This document shows positions 1-7,354 of a stretch of 12,432 nucleotides of DNA, in pieces (the first letter of the stretch is position 1; each line of letters opens with the position of its first letter). The stretch is taken from assembly GCA_001940755.1 (NCBI GenBank), contig MEHH01000049.1, positions 1-12,432 of the forward strand. Direction: 5' to 3'. A model generated the notes under the pieces. The model ran no database searches. It worked only from the letters and a program-made list of their open reading frames with translations, and had not been told where the DNA came from. A program made the translations under genes and the position numbers. The stretch comes from Candidatus Heimdallarchaeota archaeon AB_125 (lineage in GTDB: Archaea; Asgardarchaeota; Heimdallarchaeia; Heimdallarchaeales; Heimdallarchaeaceae).

Positions 1-678
1 TGGAGTAGCTGTTAATCCAAGTCGATAAGCTGAAGGAAGCCCTTCTAGTACTTTTAATGTCTCTTTTGCTCCTGCATGATGTGCTTCATCTAGAATTACA
101 AAATTGAAATTCTTTCTTAATTGATTTAGATTTAATCTAGCGCTATCATATGTTGTAACAGTGATATCTTTGATTTCCTTTATCTGATCCCCAAGTTGAC
201 CAATTGAATCTCGTGTAAGAGAAGCATATTTTGTTAAATGATCAATCCATTGATACAGTAGATTCTTTGTAGGAACTATAATCACTGTCTTTTGCTTTAG
301 CTTTGCAATTGCTTTTAGTCCAATCACAGTTTTTCCAGCTGCTGTTGGAAGAACTATGATTCCTTTTCCATCATAATCTAGAAATTCTTTCAAAGCTCTT
401 TCTTGATAATCTCTCAAGGTTAGTTTTACTTTGAATTTATCAAGATAGTATTGAGAGAGATTACTATCTTGCAGAATTGACGATTCTATCTCAAAACCTT
501 CTTTTTCCAGTATTTGAATGATTTTGAAGTAATTTCTTGGTGATGCCCTATACTCATTTTCCTTCTTTGGATTGACTTTAAGAAAGGTTAACAATTCTTT
601 ATCCTCAATCTTTTGATCTGCTTCAAGAATTAGATCAAAAGCTACTCTAAAGAATATTCTAACTTTGTTGGGCATCAT
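1..678 (-). CDS. XPB/RAD25-like superfamily 2 DNA helicase, N-terminal part (cut by window edge)
   Basis: I translated the minus strand by hand; it is open for 226 codons from ATG at 678 to the left edge. Superfamily 2 helicase motifs appear in order: LRDYQERAL near residue 122, Walker A PTAAGKT near 144-150, motif Ia IIVPTKNLLYQW, motif Ib VTTYDSAR, the DEAH box in ILDEAHHAG, and motif III LTATP at the very edge. The stretch KEIKDITVTTYDSA between motifs Ia and II is typical of archaeal XPB/Res-type helicases, which unwind DNA in repair or transcription using ATP. Two ATGs stand in tandem at 678 and 675; the Shine-Dalgarno GGAGGAA (687-681) is better spaced for the one at 675. The second RecA domain lies outside the window, so the exact subfamily is open. 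A role in nucleotide excision repair is inference from the family. Confidence 0.9.
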   Translation of the reverse strand, partial: MMPNKVRIFFRVAFDLILEADQKIEDKELLTFLKVNPKKENEYRASPRNYFKIIQILEKEGFEIESSILQDSNLSQYYLDKFKVKLTLRDYQERALKEFLDYDGKGIIVLPTAAGKTVIGLKAIAKLKQKTVIIVPTKNLLYQWIDHLTKYASLTRDSIGQLGDQIKEIKDITVTTYDSARLNLNQLRKNFNFVILDEAHHAGAKETLKVLEGLPSAYRLGLTATP

Positions 679-680
679 TC

Positions 681-716
681 TTCCTCCGTTTTATATACTT
701 GATTTAAATATAAAAA
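681..716 (-). promoter_or_regulatory. Promoter and ribosome-binding site of the helicase gene
   Basis: Reading the minus strand, an AT-rich TATA-like stretch (TTTTTATATTTAAATC, 716-701) is followed by a second one (GTATATAAAA) and then GGAGGAA at 687-681, just before the tandem ATGs. The distal TATA box would start transcription near 688 and leave a short leader holding the Shine-Dalgarno. The TATA assignment is by eye; the Shine-Dalgarno is clear. Confidence 0.5.
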
Positions 717-747
717 TACTGTCAATTCAAAGATTCAGTAGTTTTTG

Positions 748-760
748 AAAAAAAGAAAAA
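748..760 (-). terminator. T-rich transcription end after the coiled-coil/LURP-like gene
   Basis: On the minus strand the gene ending at 771 is followed at once by TTTTTCTTTTTTT, the type of U-run at which archaeal RNA polymerase terminates. No GC-rich stem is seen, and archaea do not require one. Confidence 0.5.
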
Positions 761-770
761 TTAAGAGAAG

Positions 771-1787
<1,017 letters not shown>

Positions 1788-1825
1788 TTTAATCTACCCT
1801 ACGACATTAAATTATCGATTTCAAT

Positions 1826-1839
1826 ACTTTAAACTTTCT
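1826..1839 (-). promoter_or_regulatory. Candidate TATA box of the coiled-coil/LURP-like gene
   Basis: On the minus strand GAAAGTTTAAAGTA lies about 40 bases before ATG 1787, placing a transcription start near 1803 and a leader of about 15 bases. The 93-base gap between this gene and the sirtuin gene argues for a separate promoter. The call is by eye. Confidence 0.35.
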
Positions 1840-1880
1840 GTATGGTTAAATTTAAAATAATGTTTAAATAAAATGAAACA

Positions 1881-2696
1881 TTATTGATTTTCACTCTTTA
1901 AAGCTTCAACTAACCAAGGCAGTGTCTCAACAACATCTCCTTTTACTCTATAATGAATAAGGTGATCGTAATATGTTGGTGTCAGATTGAAAATAGCTTT
2001 CTTTGTTGAAGGAGGTGGAGCTAGTACTATATCAGCTGCAGGAAACACACCTAAACTTGTTCCAATCCCTATAGCTATGTTACTTTTAACTGCTAATCTC
2101 ATAGCTTCACGCATTATAGATGGATCTAAGAGTTCTTCAAAAAGTACTACTTTAGGTTTCAGAGGTTTTCCACATTTTGGACATTCAGGATATGGAAGAA
2201 CTTTCAAATGTTTATCCTCATCCAGTTCTTCTTCAAATGAACATTTGATACAATGCATAAGTTCTGCATTTCCATGAACTTCGTAAACATTTTTAGAACC
2301 TGATTTTATATGCAAACCATCTATATTCTGTGTTACAATGTGAATTTTATCAGTTCCAAACATTTCTTGAATTTCAGTAACACAAAAATGAGCAACATTA
2401 GGTTTAGTGTCTCCAAAGTTTTCATACAAATCTCTGAAGAATTCCCAAACCCTCACAGGTTTTTTCTTGAATGCTCTCAGTGTGGAAACCTCATATGGGT
2501 CATATTTGTCCCATAAACCTCCTGGCGAGCGAAAATCTGGAACTCCGCTGGGTACACTAATACCTGCTCCAGTGAAAATAACTACATTATCAGCTTCTTT
2601 GATATGTTGCGCAACAGAATTGATGATTTCAGTTATTGATGTCAGTAGATTCACTTCAGTTAATATGTTATTGAATAACTTGTTTATATTTTTCAC
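1881..2696 (-). CDS. Sir2-family NAD-dependent protein deacylase (sirtuin)
   Basis: This 271-residue protein is a complete sirtuin, an enzyme that removes acyl groups from lysine using NAD. Seen directly are: the NAD-binding GAGIS (43-47) followed by SGVPDFR (50-56); TQNID (122-126); the catalytic His in EVHGN (His141); a zinc ribbon with Cys149/Cys152 and Cys172/Cys175; and GTSLGVFPA (212-220). The Tyr..Arg pair of SIRT5-type desuccinylases is not kept in the matching VWEFFRDL stretch (83-90), so deacetylation or another acyl activity is more likely than desuccinylation. The usual 'FGE' after the zinc module reads FEE (186-188). The start is GTG at 2696, just downstream of an in-frame stop; there is no ATG in the N-terminal region, and GTG at codon 15 is an alternative. 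In archaea known sirtuin targets include chromatin proteins such as Alba; the target here is unknown. It is divergent from the fumarase beta gene. Confidence 0.95.
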   Translation of the reverse strand: MKNINKLFNNILTEVNLLTSITEIINSVAQHIKEADNVVIFTGAGISVPSGVPDFRSPGGLWDKYDPYEVSTLRAFKKKPVRVWEFFRDLYENFGDTKPNVAHFCVTEIQEMFGTDKIHIVTQNIDGLHIKSGSKNVYEVHGNAELMHCIKCSFEEELDEDKHLKVLPYPECPKCGKPLKPKVVLFEELLDPSIMREAMRLAVKSNIAIGIGTSLGVFPAADIVLAPPPSTKKAIFNLTPTYYDHLIHYRVKGDVVETLPWLVEALKSENQ

Positions 2697-2701
2697 TAGT
2701 G

Positions 2702-2738
2702 TTTGAAGGTGTTAAGTCCCCTTCGAAAAGTTAAATAG
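2702..2738. promoter_or_regulatory. Shared divergent promoter region of sirtuin and fumarase beta, with inverted repeat
   Basis: The 62-base gap between the two divergent genes holds GTTAAATAG (2730-2738), which reads as a TATA-like box on both strands. It also holds an imperfect inverted repeat, TTTGAAGG (2702-2709) with CCTTCGAA (2720-2727), matching 7 of 8 positions with a 10-base spacer. The arrangement could let one regulator control both genes; that is inference. Confidence 0.35.
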
Positions 2739-2758
2739 GCTTATTCTAGAGGGTGCTT

Positions 2759-3355
2759 ATGGAATATCATTTGAATACACCTATCCCCCCTGAAGAACTT
2801 AAAAAAATCAAGATAGGGGATATTGTATATATCACTGGAACAGTTGTAACAGCCCGTGATGAAGCACATCTAAAAGCTTTAGAGTTACACAAAGAAGGGA
2901 AACAACCTCCAGTAGATTTTCAAGGCATTGGTCTTTTTCATTGTGGTCCTGTAATGAAGAAGAATGAGCAAGGAGAATGGATTGTTGTTGCAGCAGGTCC
3001 AACCACGTCGGCTAGAATGGAGATCTTCCAAGATGAATTCATCAAAACATTTCGTCCAGGATTAATTATTGGTAAAGGTGGAATGGGAGAAAGAACAACC
3101 AAAGCTTGTAAAGAAGAAACATGTATCTATGGATATTTTACTGGTGGAGCAGCTTTACTGGCAGCTGATAAAATTAAGAAAGTAAAGGATGTTTTCTGGT
3201 TTGAAGAATTTGGAATGCCAGAATCATTATGGGTATTCGAAGTAGAAGAGTTTGGTCCTTTGACTGTCACAATAGATGCTCATGGTGGAAACTTAACTGA
3301 AGAGAGTATCAGGAAAATAGAAGCTAACAGAGATAAGATTATACAAGGTTTATAG
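2759..3355 (+). CDS. fumB: Class I fumarate hydratase (fumarase), beta subunit
   Basis: This 198-residue protein matches the C-terminal-type subunit of iron-sulfur fumarases, which with the alpha subunit hydrates fumarate to malate in the citric acid cycle. Family signatures seen are: TARDEAH (31-37), FHCGP (60-64), AAGPTTSARM (78-87), the loop IGKGGMGERT (104-113), the TGGAALLAA stretch (128-136), and MPESLWVFEVEEFGPLTV (153-170). The length is normal for a stand-alone beta subunit. The frame opens two codons earlier with GTG at 2753, but ATG at 2759 is preferred because AGAGGGTG (2748-2755) is a good Shine-Dalgarno just before it. Its partner would normally follow within a few bases; here alpha starts about 3.1 kb away, beyond an orphan gene. 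Its last 45 codons have a diverged second copy at 6296-6430. The family also includes L(+)-tartrate dehydratase subunits; fumarase is more likely in an archaeon with no tartrate genes nearby. Confidence 0.93.
   Translation: MEYHLNTPIPPEELKKIKIGDIVYITGTVVTARDEAHLKALELHKEGKQPPVDFQGIGLFHCGPVMKKNEQGEWIVVAAGPTTSARMEIFQDEFIKTFRPGLIIGKGGMGERTTKACKEETCIYGYFTGGAALLAADKIKKVKDVFWFEEFGMPESLWVFEVEEFGPLTVTIDAHGGNLTEESIRKIEANRDKIIQGL
3221..3355 (+). repeat. Direct repeat copy 1: 3' end of the intact fumarase beta gene
   Basis: These 45 codons, including the stop, align without gaps to 6296-6430. I count 45 base differences in 135 (67% identity) and 32 identical residues of 44. Many of the differences are silent third-position changes. 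The two copies bracket the orphan gene. Confidence 0.9.
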
Positions 3356-3386
3356 ATTTAAAGTAAAGAATAATCTATAAATAATC

Positions 3387-3398
3387 TTAATCGATTAA
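3387..3398. promoter_or_regulatory. 12-bp perfect palindrome upstream of the orphan gene
   Basis: TTAATCGATTAA is a perfect palindrome about 20 bases upstream of the candidate TATA box of the orphan gene. It could be an operator. In AT-rich DNA a palindrome of this length can also arise by chance. Confidence 0.25.
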
Positions 3399-3416
3399 TT
3401 TCTCATTTTTTACTGG

Positions 3417-3424
3417 TTTAAATA
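3417..3424 (+). promoter_or_regulatory. Candidate TATA box of the orphan gene
   Basis: TTTAAATA lies 34-41 bases before the ATG at 3458, a spacing that would give a short leader of roughly 10 bases. No Shine-Dalgarno is visible before this ATG, so nearly leaderless translation is plausible. Confidence 0.4.
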
Positions 3425-3457
3425 TGATTTATCTCATATTATAACTGAGTAATAACC

Positions 3458-6178
3458 ATGGAATCTGAGTCAAAGGCAGAGGAAAGCAGTATACAAATCA
3501 GCTTAAAAGATCTACAATCAGATATTCAAGAGGAATTGAATAAGATCAAGAACATAAAAAAAACCTTGCAAAAACTGAGCAAAAGGGATCCCAATTATCA
3601 AAAATTTGGTTTAATTAAGAGTAATAAAAAAAATATCAATTCCGAATTTATTCAAAAGAAAAACAGCACTCAAAATGAGATTATCATAGAATATCCACCA
3701 TTAAAAGAACATCTTGTTCATGTTATAGAAACACGTTTTAAAGAATCACAGATGTTAAGATCCGCAATCAAGAAAACAGGAATTGAAACTTCTTTAAAAT
3801 CTAATGACTGGGTAAAACTCCTACTGGATGATTTACAGAGTTTGAATATTGTTTTTGGAATTCTTAATGAAAAAAGTGCGCAAAACATTAAGGAGTTAGC
3901 AAAATTTTATCTGAATTTGTATAATAATCCAGAAAAAGGCAAATATAAACTTCTGAAATCTAGTAATTTTTCAAATGATTTGAAGAACTTTTTGTGCCAC
4001 CTAGAAAAAATTGAAGCAGAATCTTATGTTCGTGTTCTTCTTACAAAGTGTGGAGTACACGGAATCTCAAGCACACATTCTGCAGAAAAATTTCTCAAAG
4101 CATATATCAAATTACACTTCGAGCATGACTCAATACGAAGGTTATGGCATGATACTGAAACTAATAAGTCATATGTTGAGGTTCTTATTAAAGAGTTAAA
4201 AGGTAAATTCTCAAGTTCCAATGGTTTCGATGATATTTTACTCTCCTCATTTAGTAACAATAAAAACATAAAGTATAGTCTAAAAACAATTGAAATGAAA
4301 GTAGGAGATGATTTAAGTGGATTTTTTGATTACATTAGAACAAATAAGAATTCGAAATTTACATCTCAAATCTGTAACGATATAGACCATTTTCTATCCA
4401 TCAGACTTAAACAACTGATTAGTTACCATATCACATCCGATTTAGCTAGTGAAATAATATTAGATTTAAGCAATAAGTACAAATTTACTACTTCAGGGAT
4501 TGGTTATAACTTTAACATAAAAATCAAATCAGGCAATCTTCGAAATGCCATAATAGATACCGGTCTTTCTCTGAATAAAATTAATCAAATTCTAGAAGGA
4601 GGAATAAAGCAGAACCAGCTAATTTCGTTAATGCAGCATGGAAATGCTCATAAAATGACAAAGAAGAAAGGTTATTTTACAACAATAGATGAAGTTGTCC
4701 ATGAAATAAAATTTAAAACAAAGATAGTAGAAAAAGGTGTAAATAAATTCGTAAATACTAAGATACATAGTGATTTTTTCTTACCAAATTTTGTATTGGA
4801 GAAAAATGGAAAACTTATAATGAAAATTGAGGGTTTTAATTCAGTTTTAAAAATGGTTAACTCTAATGAAAAATTATCTGTAGATCAAAAAAAGGCATAT
4901 TTGAAACTAGAAAGAATTTTTAAATCGGCATTAGAAGATTTAGAACCATTGGAAATCGATATGAATACTTCTTCAGACGATGTTATTAGAAAATTAAATC
5001 AAATGCACAAATCCATTTATTTCGAGATAATGAGAAGCTGTAGTGAAGGATTGTTTGAAGAGCTTTCTATTTTTGATTGCGGAAGAATGTCTCATTGTTT
5101 GGAAACAATAAATAATCTTAGTCAAAAAACAAAAAAACAACTTTTGAAATATTTTAATAGTAAAAGTATAGTGCCATATACATTTCATCAGCATTGGCAA
5201 ACATCCTATTCTCTTGAAAAAGCATTTCAACTAAGGGGAATACTCGAAGGTTCTTCTTCAGTAAGTGGTTGGGTAATCTTGAAAAATAGGTATTTTGGGA
5301 ATTTGCTACCTAATGAAATGATTGAAATTAGTGAAGTAGATAATGTCTGGAATAATTTTCAAGAAGATTCCAATTGGTTTCAGAAAATAGTAAGAGATTT
5401 ACCCCCTCCTTATAAAATACCTGATGGGTATAATCTCAATCACAATGCTCATTTGATTAGACCTCTCATCTTCCTTGATAGCCAGACAATGATTCCAATT
5501 AGTATGGGTGGATATAGCAAAAGAGAACAATGGATTGGAATTAAATTGGACATGAACAAATTTTTTGAAGAACGTCCTTCCTTTAGTAAAATTCTGTTCC
5601 AGTTTCCGATAAAAATAAATGTTAGAGGAGTCGAGTTAAGCCAATCAAATGACATTGCTGAAGCTTGGAAAAAACGTCTCATTTATTTAGGCGTTCCAGA
5701 GGGACAAATAAATCTACTAAAACCCCAATACAATTTTCGAAATGCAGATGGAGATTTCAACACAAAAATACTATTTGCTATACTTTTTGAGTATAGACAG
5801 ATTTGGCAAGTTTTTACTAGATGGATACACAGCCATATTCAATTATTAAATGATTGGACAAATATCTTACCTAGTTCCTTAGATAGTAATATCAAACAAA
5901 GGTTTCAAATTAAAAATGAGCAACTCTATTTTGATTATACAGGAAATAACAATTGGAAGGTTGTTTTTCTAGGAATAGGTTCAATACTTGGAAAAAATAT
6001 TTGGAGTGTAAGAAAAGAAATGAAACGAACTTTTGTTTTTCCATCTCAAAACAAACTATTGAATAATTTAATTGATGATATTCAGCATCAAATATGGAAA
6101 TTAATACCCGAATCACCTCAAGATATACCTGAAAATGAAATTTGGGCTTATATTATATCAAATTGGAATTCATTATAA
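3458..6178 (+). CDS. Large orphan protein (906 aa), possible degenerate PD-(D/E)XK nuclease core, unknown function
   Basis: I do not recognise this protein. It is 906 residues long, rich in Lys, Asn, Ile and Ser, predicted mainly helical, and has no signal peptide or membrane segment, so it should be cytoplasmic. Residues 10-45 are a Glu/Lys coiled coil. Residues 347-400 (GIGYNFNIKI, then RNAIIDTGLSLNKINQIL) read like a small helix-turn-helix-like unit. The middle (405-500) resembles a Vsr/DUF559-style PD-(D/E)XK fold: a helix with Glu412/Glu416, a strand SDFFLPNFVL (438-447) with Asp439, then KLIMKIEGF (452-460) where such enzymes usually have E-x-[DK], and a following helix. The usual Glu is Met or Lys here, so the site may be altered or inactive, and the resemblance may be chance. 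The C-terminal third is Trp-rich and has no recognised motif. The gene is lower in GC than its neighbours and sits inside the fumarase operon, which suggests transfer. A defence or mobile-cargo role is speculation. Confidence 0.85.
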   Translation: MESESKAEESSIQISLKDLQSDIQEELNKIKNIKKTLQKLSKRDPNYQKFGLIKSNKKNINSEFIQKKNSTQNEIIIEYPPLKEHLVHVIETRFKESQMLRSAIKKTGIETSLKSNDWVKLLLDDLQSLNIVFGILNEKSAQNIKELAKFYLNLYNNPEKGKYKLLKSSNFSNDLKNFLCHLEKIEAESYVRVLLTKCGVHGISSTHSAEKFLKAYIKLHFEHDSIRRLWHDTETNKSYVEVLIKELKGKFSSSNGFDDILLSSFSNNKNIKYSLKTIEMKVGDDLSGFFDYIRTNKNSKFTSQICNDIDHFLSIRLKQLISYHITSDLASEIILDLSNKYKFTTSGIGYNFNIKIKSGNLRNAIIDTGLSLNKINQILEGGIKQNQLISLMQHGNAHKMTKKKGYFTTIDEVVHEIKFKTKIVEKGVNKFVNTKIHSDFFLPNFVLEKNGKLIMKIEGFNSVLKMVNSNEKLSVDQKKAYLKLERIFKSALEDLEPLEIDMNTSSDDVIRKLNQMHKSIYFEIMRSCSEGLFEELSIFDCGRMSHCLETINNLSQKTKKQLLKYFNSKSIVPYTFHQHWQTSYSLEKAFQLRGILEGSSSVSGWVILKNRYFGNLLPNEMIEISEVDNVWNNFQEDSNWFQKIVRDLPPPYKIPDGYNLNHNAHLIRPLIFLDSQTMIPISMGGYSKREQWIGIKLDMNKFFEERPSFSKILFQFPIKINVRGVELSQSNDIAEAWKKRLIYLGVPEGQINLLKPQYNFRNADGDFNTKILFAILFEYRQIWQVFTRWIHSHIQLLNDWTNILPSSLDSNIKQRFQIKNEQLYFDYTGNNNWKVVFLGIGSILGKNIWSVRKEMKRTFVFPSQNKLLNNLIDDIQHQIWKLIPESPQDIPENEIWAYIISNWNSL

Positions 6179-6183
6179 CTTCG

Positions 6184-6193
6184 TTTATATAAG
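6184..6193 (+). promoter_or_regulatory. Strong TATA-like box upstream of the beta remnant and fumarase alpha
   Basis: TTTATATAAG begins six bases after the stop codon of the orphan gene and is one of the best TATA-like sequences in the window. It would start transcription near 6215 and give fumarase alpha its own promoter, with a leader of about 220 bases that includes the beta-gene remnant. A second, weaker AT box (GATTTTAAATC) is at 6252-6262. Confidence 0.45.
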
Positions 6194-6283
6194 TTTGGTT
6201 AGATTAATGCCAACTTTTCTGAACCTTGAAACTCGGCTGTAGATATAAGAAGATTTTAAATCTAATTGTTTTTCTGATAATCA

Positions 6284-6430
6284 ATGGTCTTATATGAATG
6301 CTTATGGGTGTATGAGGTTGAAGAATTTGGACCACTAACAGTTACAATTGATGCTCAAGGTGGCAATCTTACAGCTGAATCAAAGAAAAACATTGAAGCT
6401 AATAAGGAAAAGATTCTTAAGGAGTTGTAA
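6284..6430 (+). pseudogene. Remnant of a diverged fumarase beta gene, 3' end only
   Basis: An open frame of 48 codons begins at ATG 6284. From codon 5 (6296) to the stop it matches the last 44 residues of the intact beta subunit at 32 positions: ECLWVYEVEEFGPLTVTIDA and onward, against ESLWVFEVEEFGPLTVTIDA. All the upstream signature motifs of the subunit are absent, so it cannot act as a fumarase subunit. There is no stop or frameshift inside it, and the differences from the full copy are mostly silent or conservative. Divergence therefore happened mostly while both were functional genes. It ends four bases before the alpha start and holds AAGGAG (6419-6424), the likely ribosome-binding site for alpha. 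It may still be translated as a leader peptide coupled to alpha. Confidence 0.85.
6296..6430 (+). repeat. Direct repeat copy 2: diverged fumarase beta 3' end
   Basis: This is the partner of 3221-3355: 135 bases, gap-free, in the same reading frame, 67% identical in DNA. Similarity stops sharply at the GAA codon on the left; the twelve bases before it (ATG GTC TTA TAT) do not match the intact gene. Confidence 0.9.
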
Positions 6431-6434
6431 AAGG

Positions 6435-7313
6435 ATGAAGGATATTGCACAAGTAGTAGAAGATACAGCAGCTAAACTGCTTAAAATTGCAGCAACAATA
6501 CTTCCAAGTGAAGTTAAAGAAGCATTGATTACCGGTGAAAAGGAAACTGAGGGGAGTCTAGGAAAATCCCAATTGATTGCTATTAATGAAAACGTAGGTT
6601 TAGCAGAGAAATTCAGCAAACCAATGTGTCAAGATACTGGATTAGTCTCCTTTTTTGTTAAAATTGGTGATAAGTTTCCAATTAGATCTGAGGTAAAAAC
6701 AGCTCTTATCAAAGCCACTAAGAGAGCAACTGAAGATGTTCCACTCAGACCAAATGCAGTTGATATGTTTGAAGGAAATACTAAGAACAATGTAGGAATA
6801 AGAGGATTTGTACCATGGTTTTATTTCGATTTAGTTGAAGGAGAAGATTGCGAAATCATAGCTTTGCCTAAAGGTGGTGGAAGTTCCAATGTTGGTAAAA
6901 TGAAAATGATACCACCAGGTAAAGGCATCAAAGGTGTAAAGGAATTTGTCGTGGAAGCTTTAGCAGCTGCTGGTCCTCTGGCTTGCCCTCCCTATGCAGT
7001 TGGCGTTGGCGTTGGTGGTGGAGAAGACATGTGCATGAACCTTGCCAAGAAAGCTCTTCTTAGACCATTGTTTGAATATCATGAAGATTCAAAAATTTCT
7101 GAAATTGAAAAGGAACTTTTAACAACTTTGAATAAACTAGAAATCGGTGCAATGGGTCTTGGTGAAGGACCATCAGTATTAGATGTTCACATGGAATTTG
7201 CAGCAAGGCATCCAGCTAGTTTACCAGTTGGTGTAGTCATAAGTTGTTGGGCTTTAAGACATGCTGGGGCTACAATTGATGAAGAAGGGAATGTCGAATG
7301 GCATCCCCACTAA
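6435..7313 (+). CDS. fumA: Class I fumarate hydratase (fumarase), alpha subunit
   Basis: This 292-residue protein is the iron-sulfur subunit of two-subunit fumarase. Family signatures seen are: PMCQDTG (63-69), RPNAVDMFEGNTKNN (105-119), LPKGGGSSNVGKMKM (144-158), LACPPYAVGVGVGGGED (182-198), GLGEGPSVLDVHMEFAARHPASLPV (241-265), and CWALRHAGA (271-279). Cys65, Cys184 and Cys271 are the probable ligands of the 4Fe-4S cluster, whose free iron binds substrate in this family. The frame extends 29 codons upstream to 6348, but that part only overlaps the beta remnant in another frame. ATG 6435 is right because AAGGAG at 6419-6424 precedes it and family homology begins there. The order beta then alpha, with four bases between remnant stop and start, records an ancestral tightly coupled operon. 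Confidence 0.95.
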   Translation: MKDIAQVVEDTAAKLLKIAATILPSEVKEALITGEKETEGSLGKSQLIAINENVGLAEKFSKPMCQDTGLVSFFVKIGDKFPIRSEVKTALIKATKRATEDVPLRPNAVDMFEGNTKNNVGIRGFVPWFYFDLVEGEDCEIIALPKGGGSSNVGKMKMIPPGKGIKGVKEFVVEALAAAGPLACPPYAVGVGVGGGEDMCMNLAKKALLRPLFEYHEDSKISEIEKELLTTLNKLEIGAMGLGEGPSVLDVHMEFAARHPASLPVGVVISCWALRHAGATIDEEGNVEWHPH

Positions 7314-7314
7314 A

Positions 7315-7331
7315 TTATTTTAATTTATTTT
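7315..7331 (+). terminator. T-rich end after fumarase alpha
   Basis: TTATTTTAATTTATTTT follows directly after the alpha stop codon, in the 41-base gap before the convergent winged-helix gene. It is a typical archaeal T-rich termination zone. The call rests on composition only. Confidence 0.4.
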
Positions 7332-7354
7332 CAATCAAAGTGGATCAATAAGTT

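Larger units (their letters stand above)
3356..6295 (+). other. Putative inserted island between two copies of the fumarase beta 3' end
   Basis: This segment of about 2.9 kb carries one large orphan gene and two AT-rich flanks (3356-3457 and 6179-6295). It separates fumarase beta from alpha, subunits that are otherwise expected to be adjacent. It is bounded by the two 135-base beta-gene ends. No transposase, recombinase or integrase is recognisable, and I see no convincing terminal inverted repeats. A foreign segment that re-made the beta gene 3' end on arrival would produce this structure; replacement of the upstream part of the operon by homologous recombination with a foreign copy would too. 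Confidence 0.55.

Noticed and set aside
2753..2758. GTG 2753 as the start of fumarase beta
   Set aside because: It lies inside the AGAGGGTG that serves as Shine-Dalgarno for ATG 2759, and adds only two residues.
6179..6283. tRNA or other structured RNA as an attachment site in the gap before the beta remnant
   Set aside because: No cloverleaf, T-loop or CCA-like end could be made from the sequence on either strand.
3356..6295. Insertion sequence or integrase-bearing mobile element
   Set aside because: No DDE, tyrosine or serine recombinase motifs were recognised in the single gene, and no clear terminal inverted repeats or short target duplication were found; only the diverged beta-gene ends bracket it.
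6348..6434. A 29-codon N-terminal extension of fumarase alpha starting at ATG 6348
   Set aside because: It overlaps the beta remnant in another frame, is not like the family N-terminus, and ATG 6435 has a Shine-Dalgarno and matches the family start.
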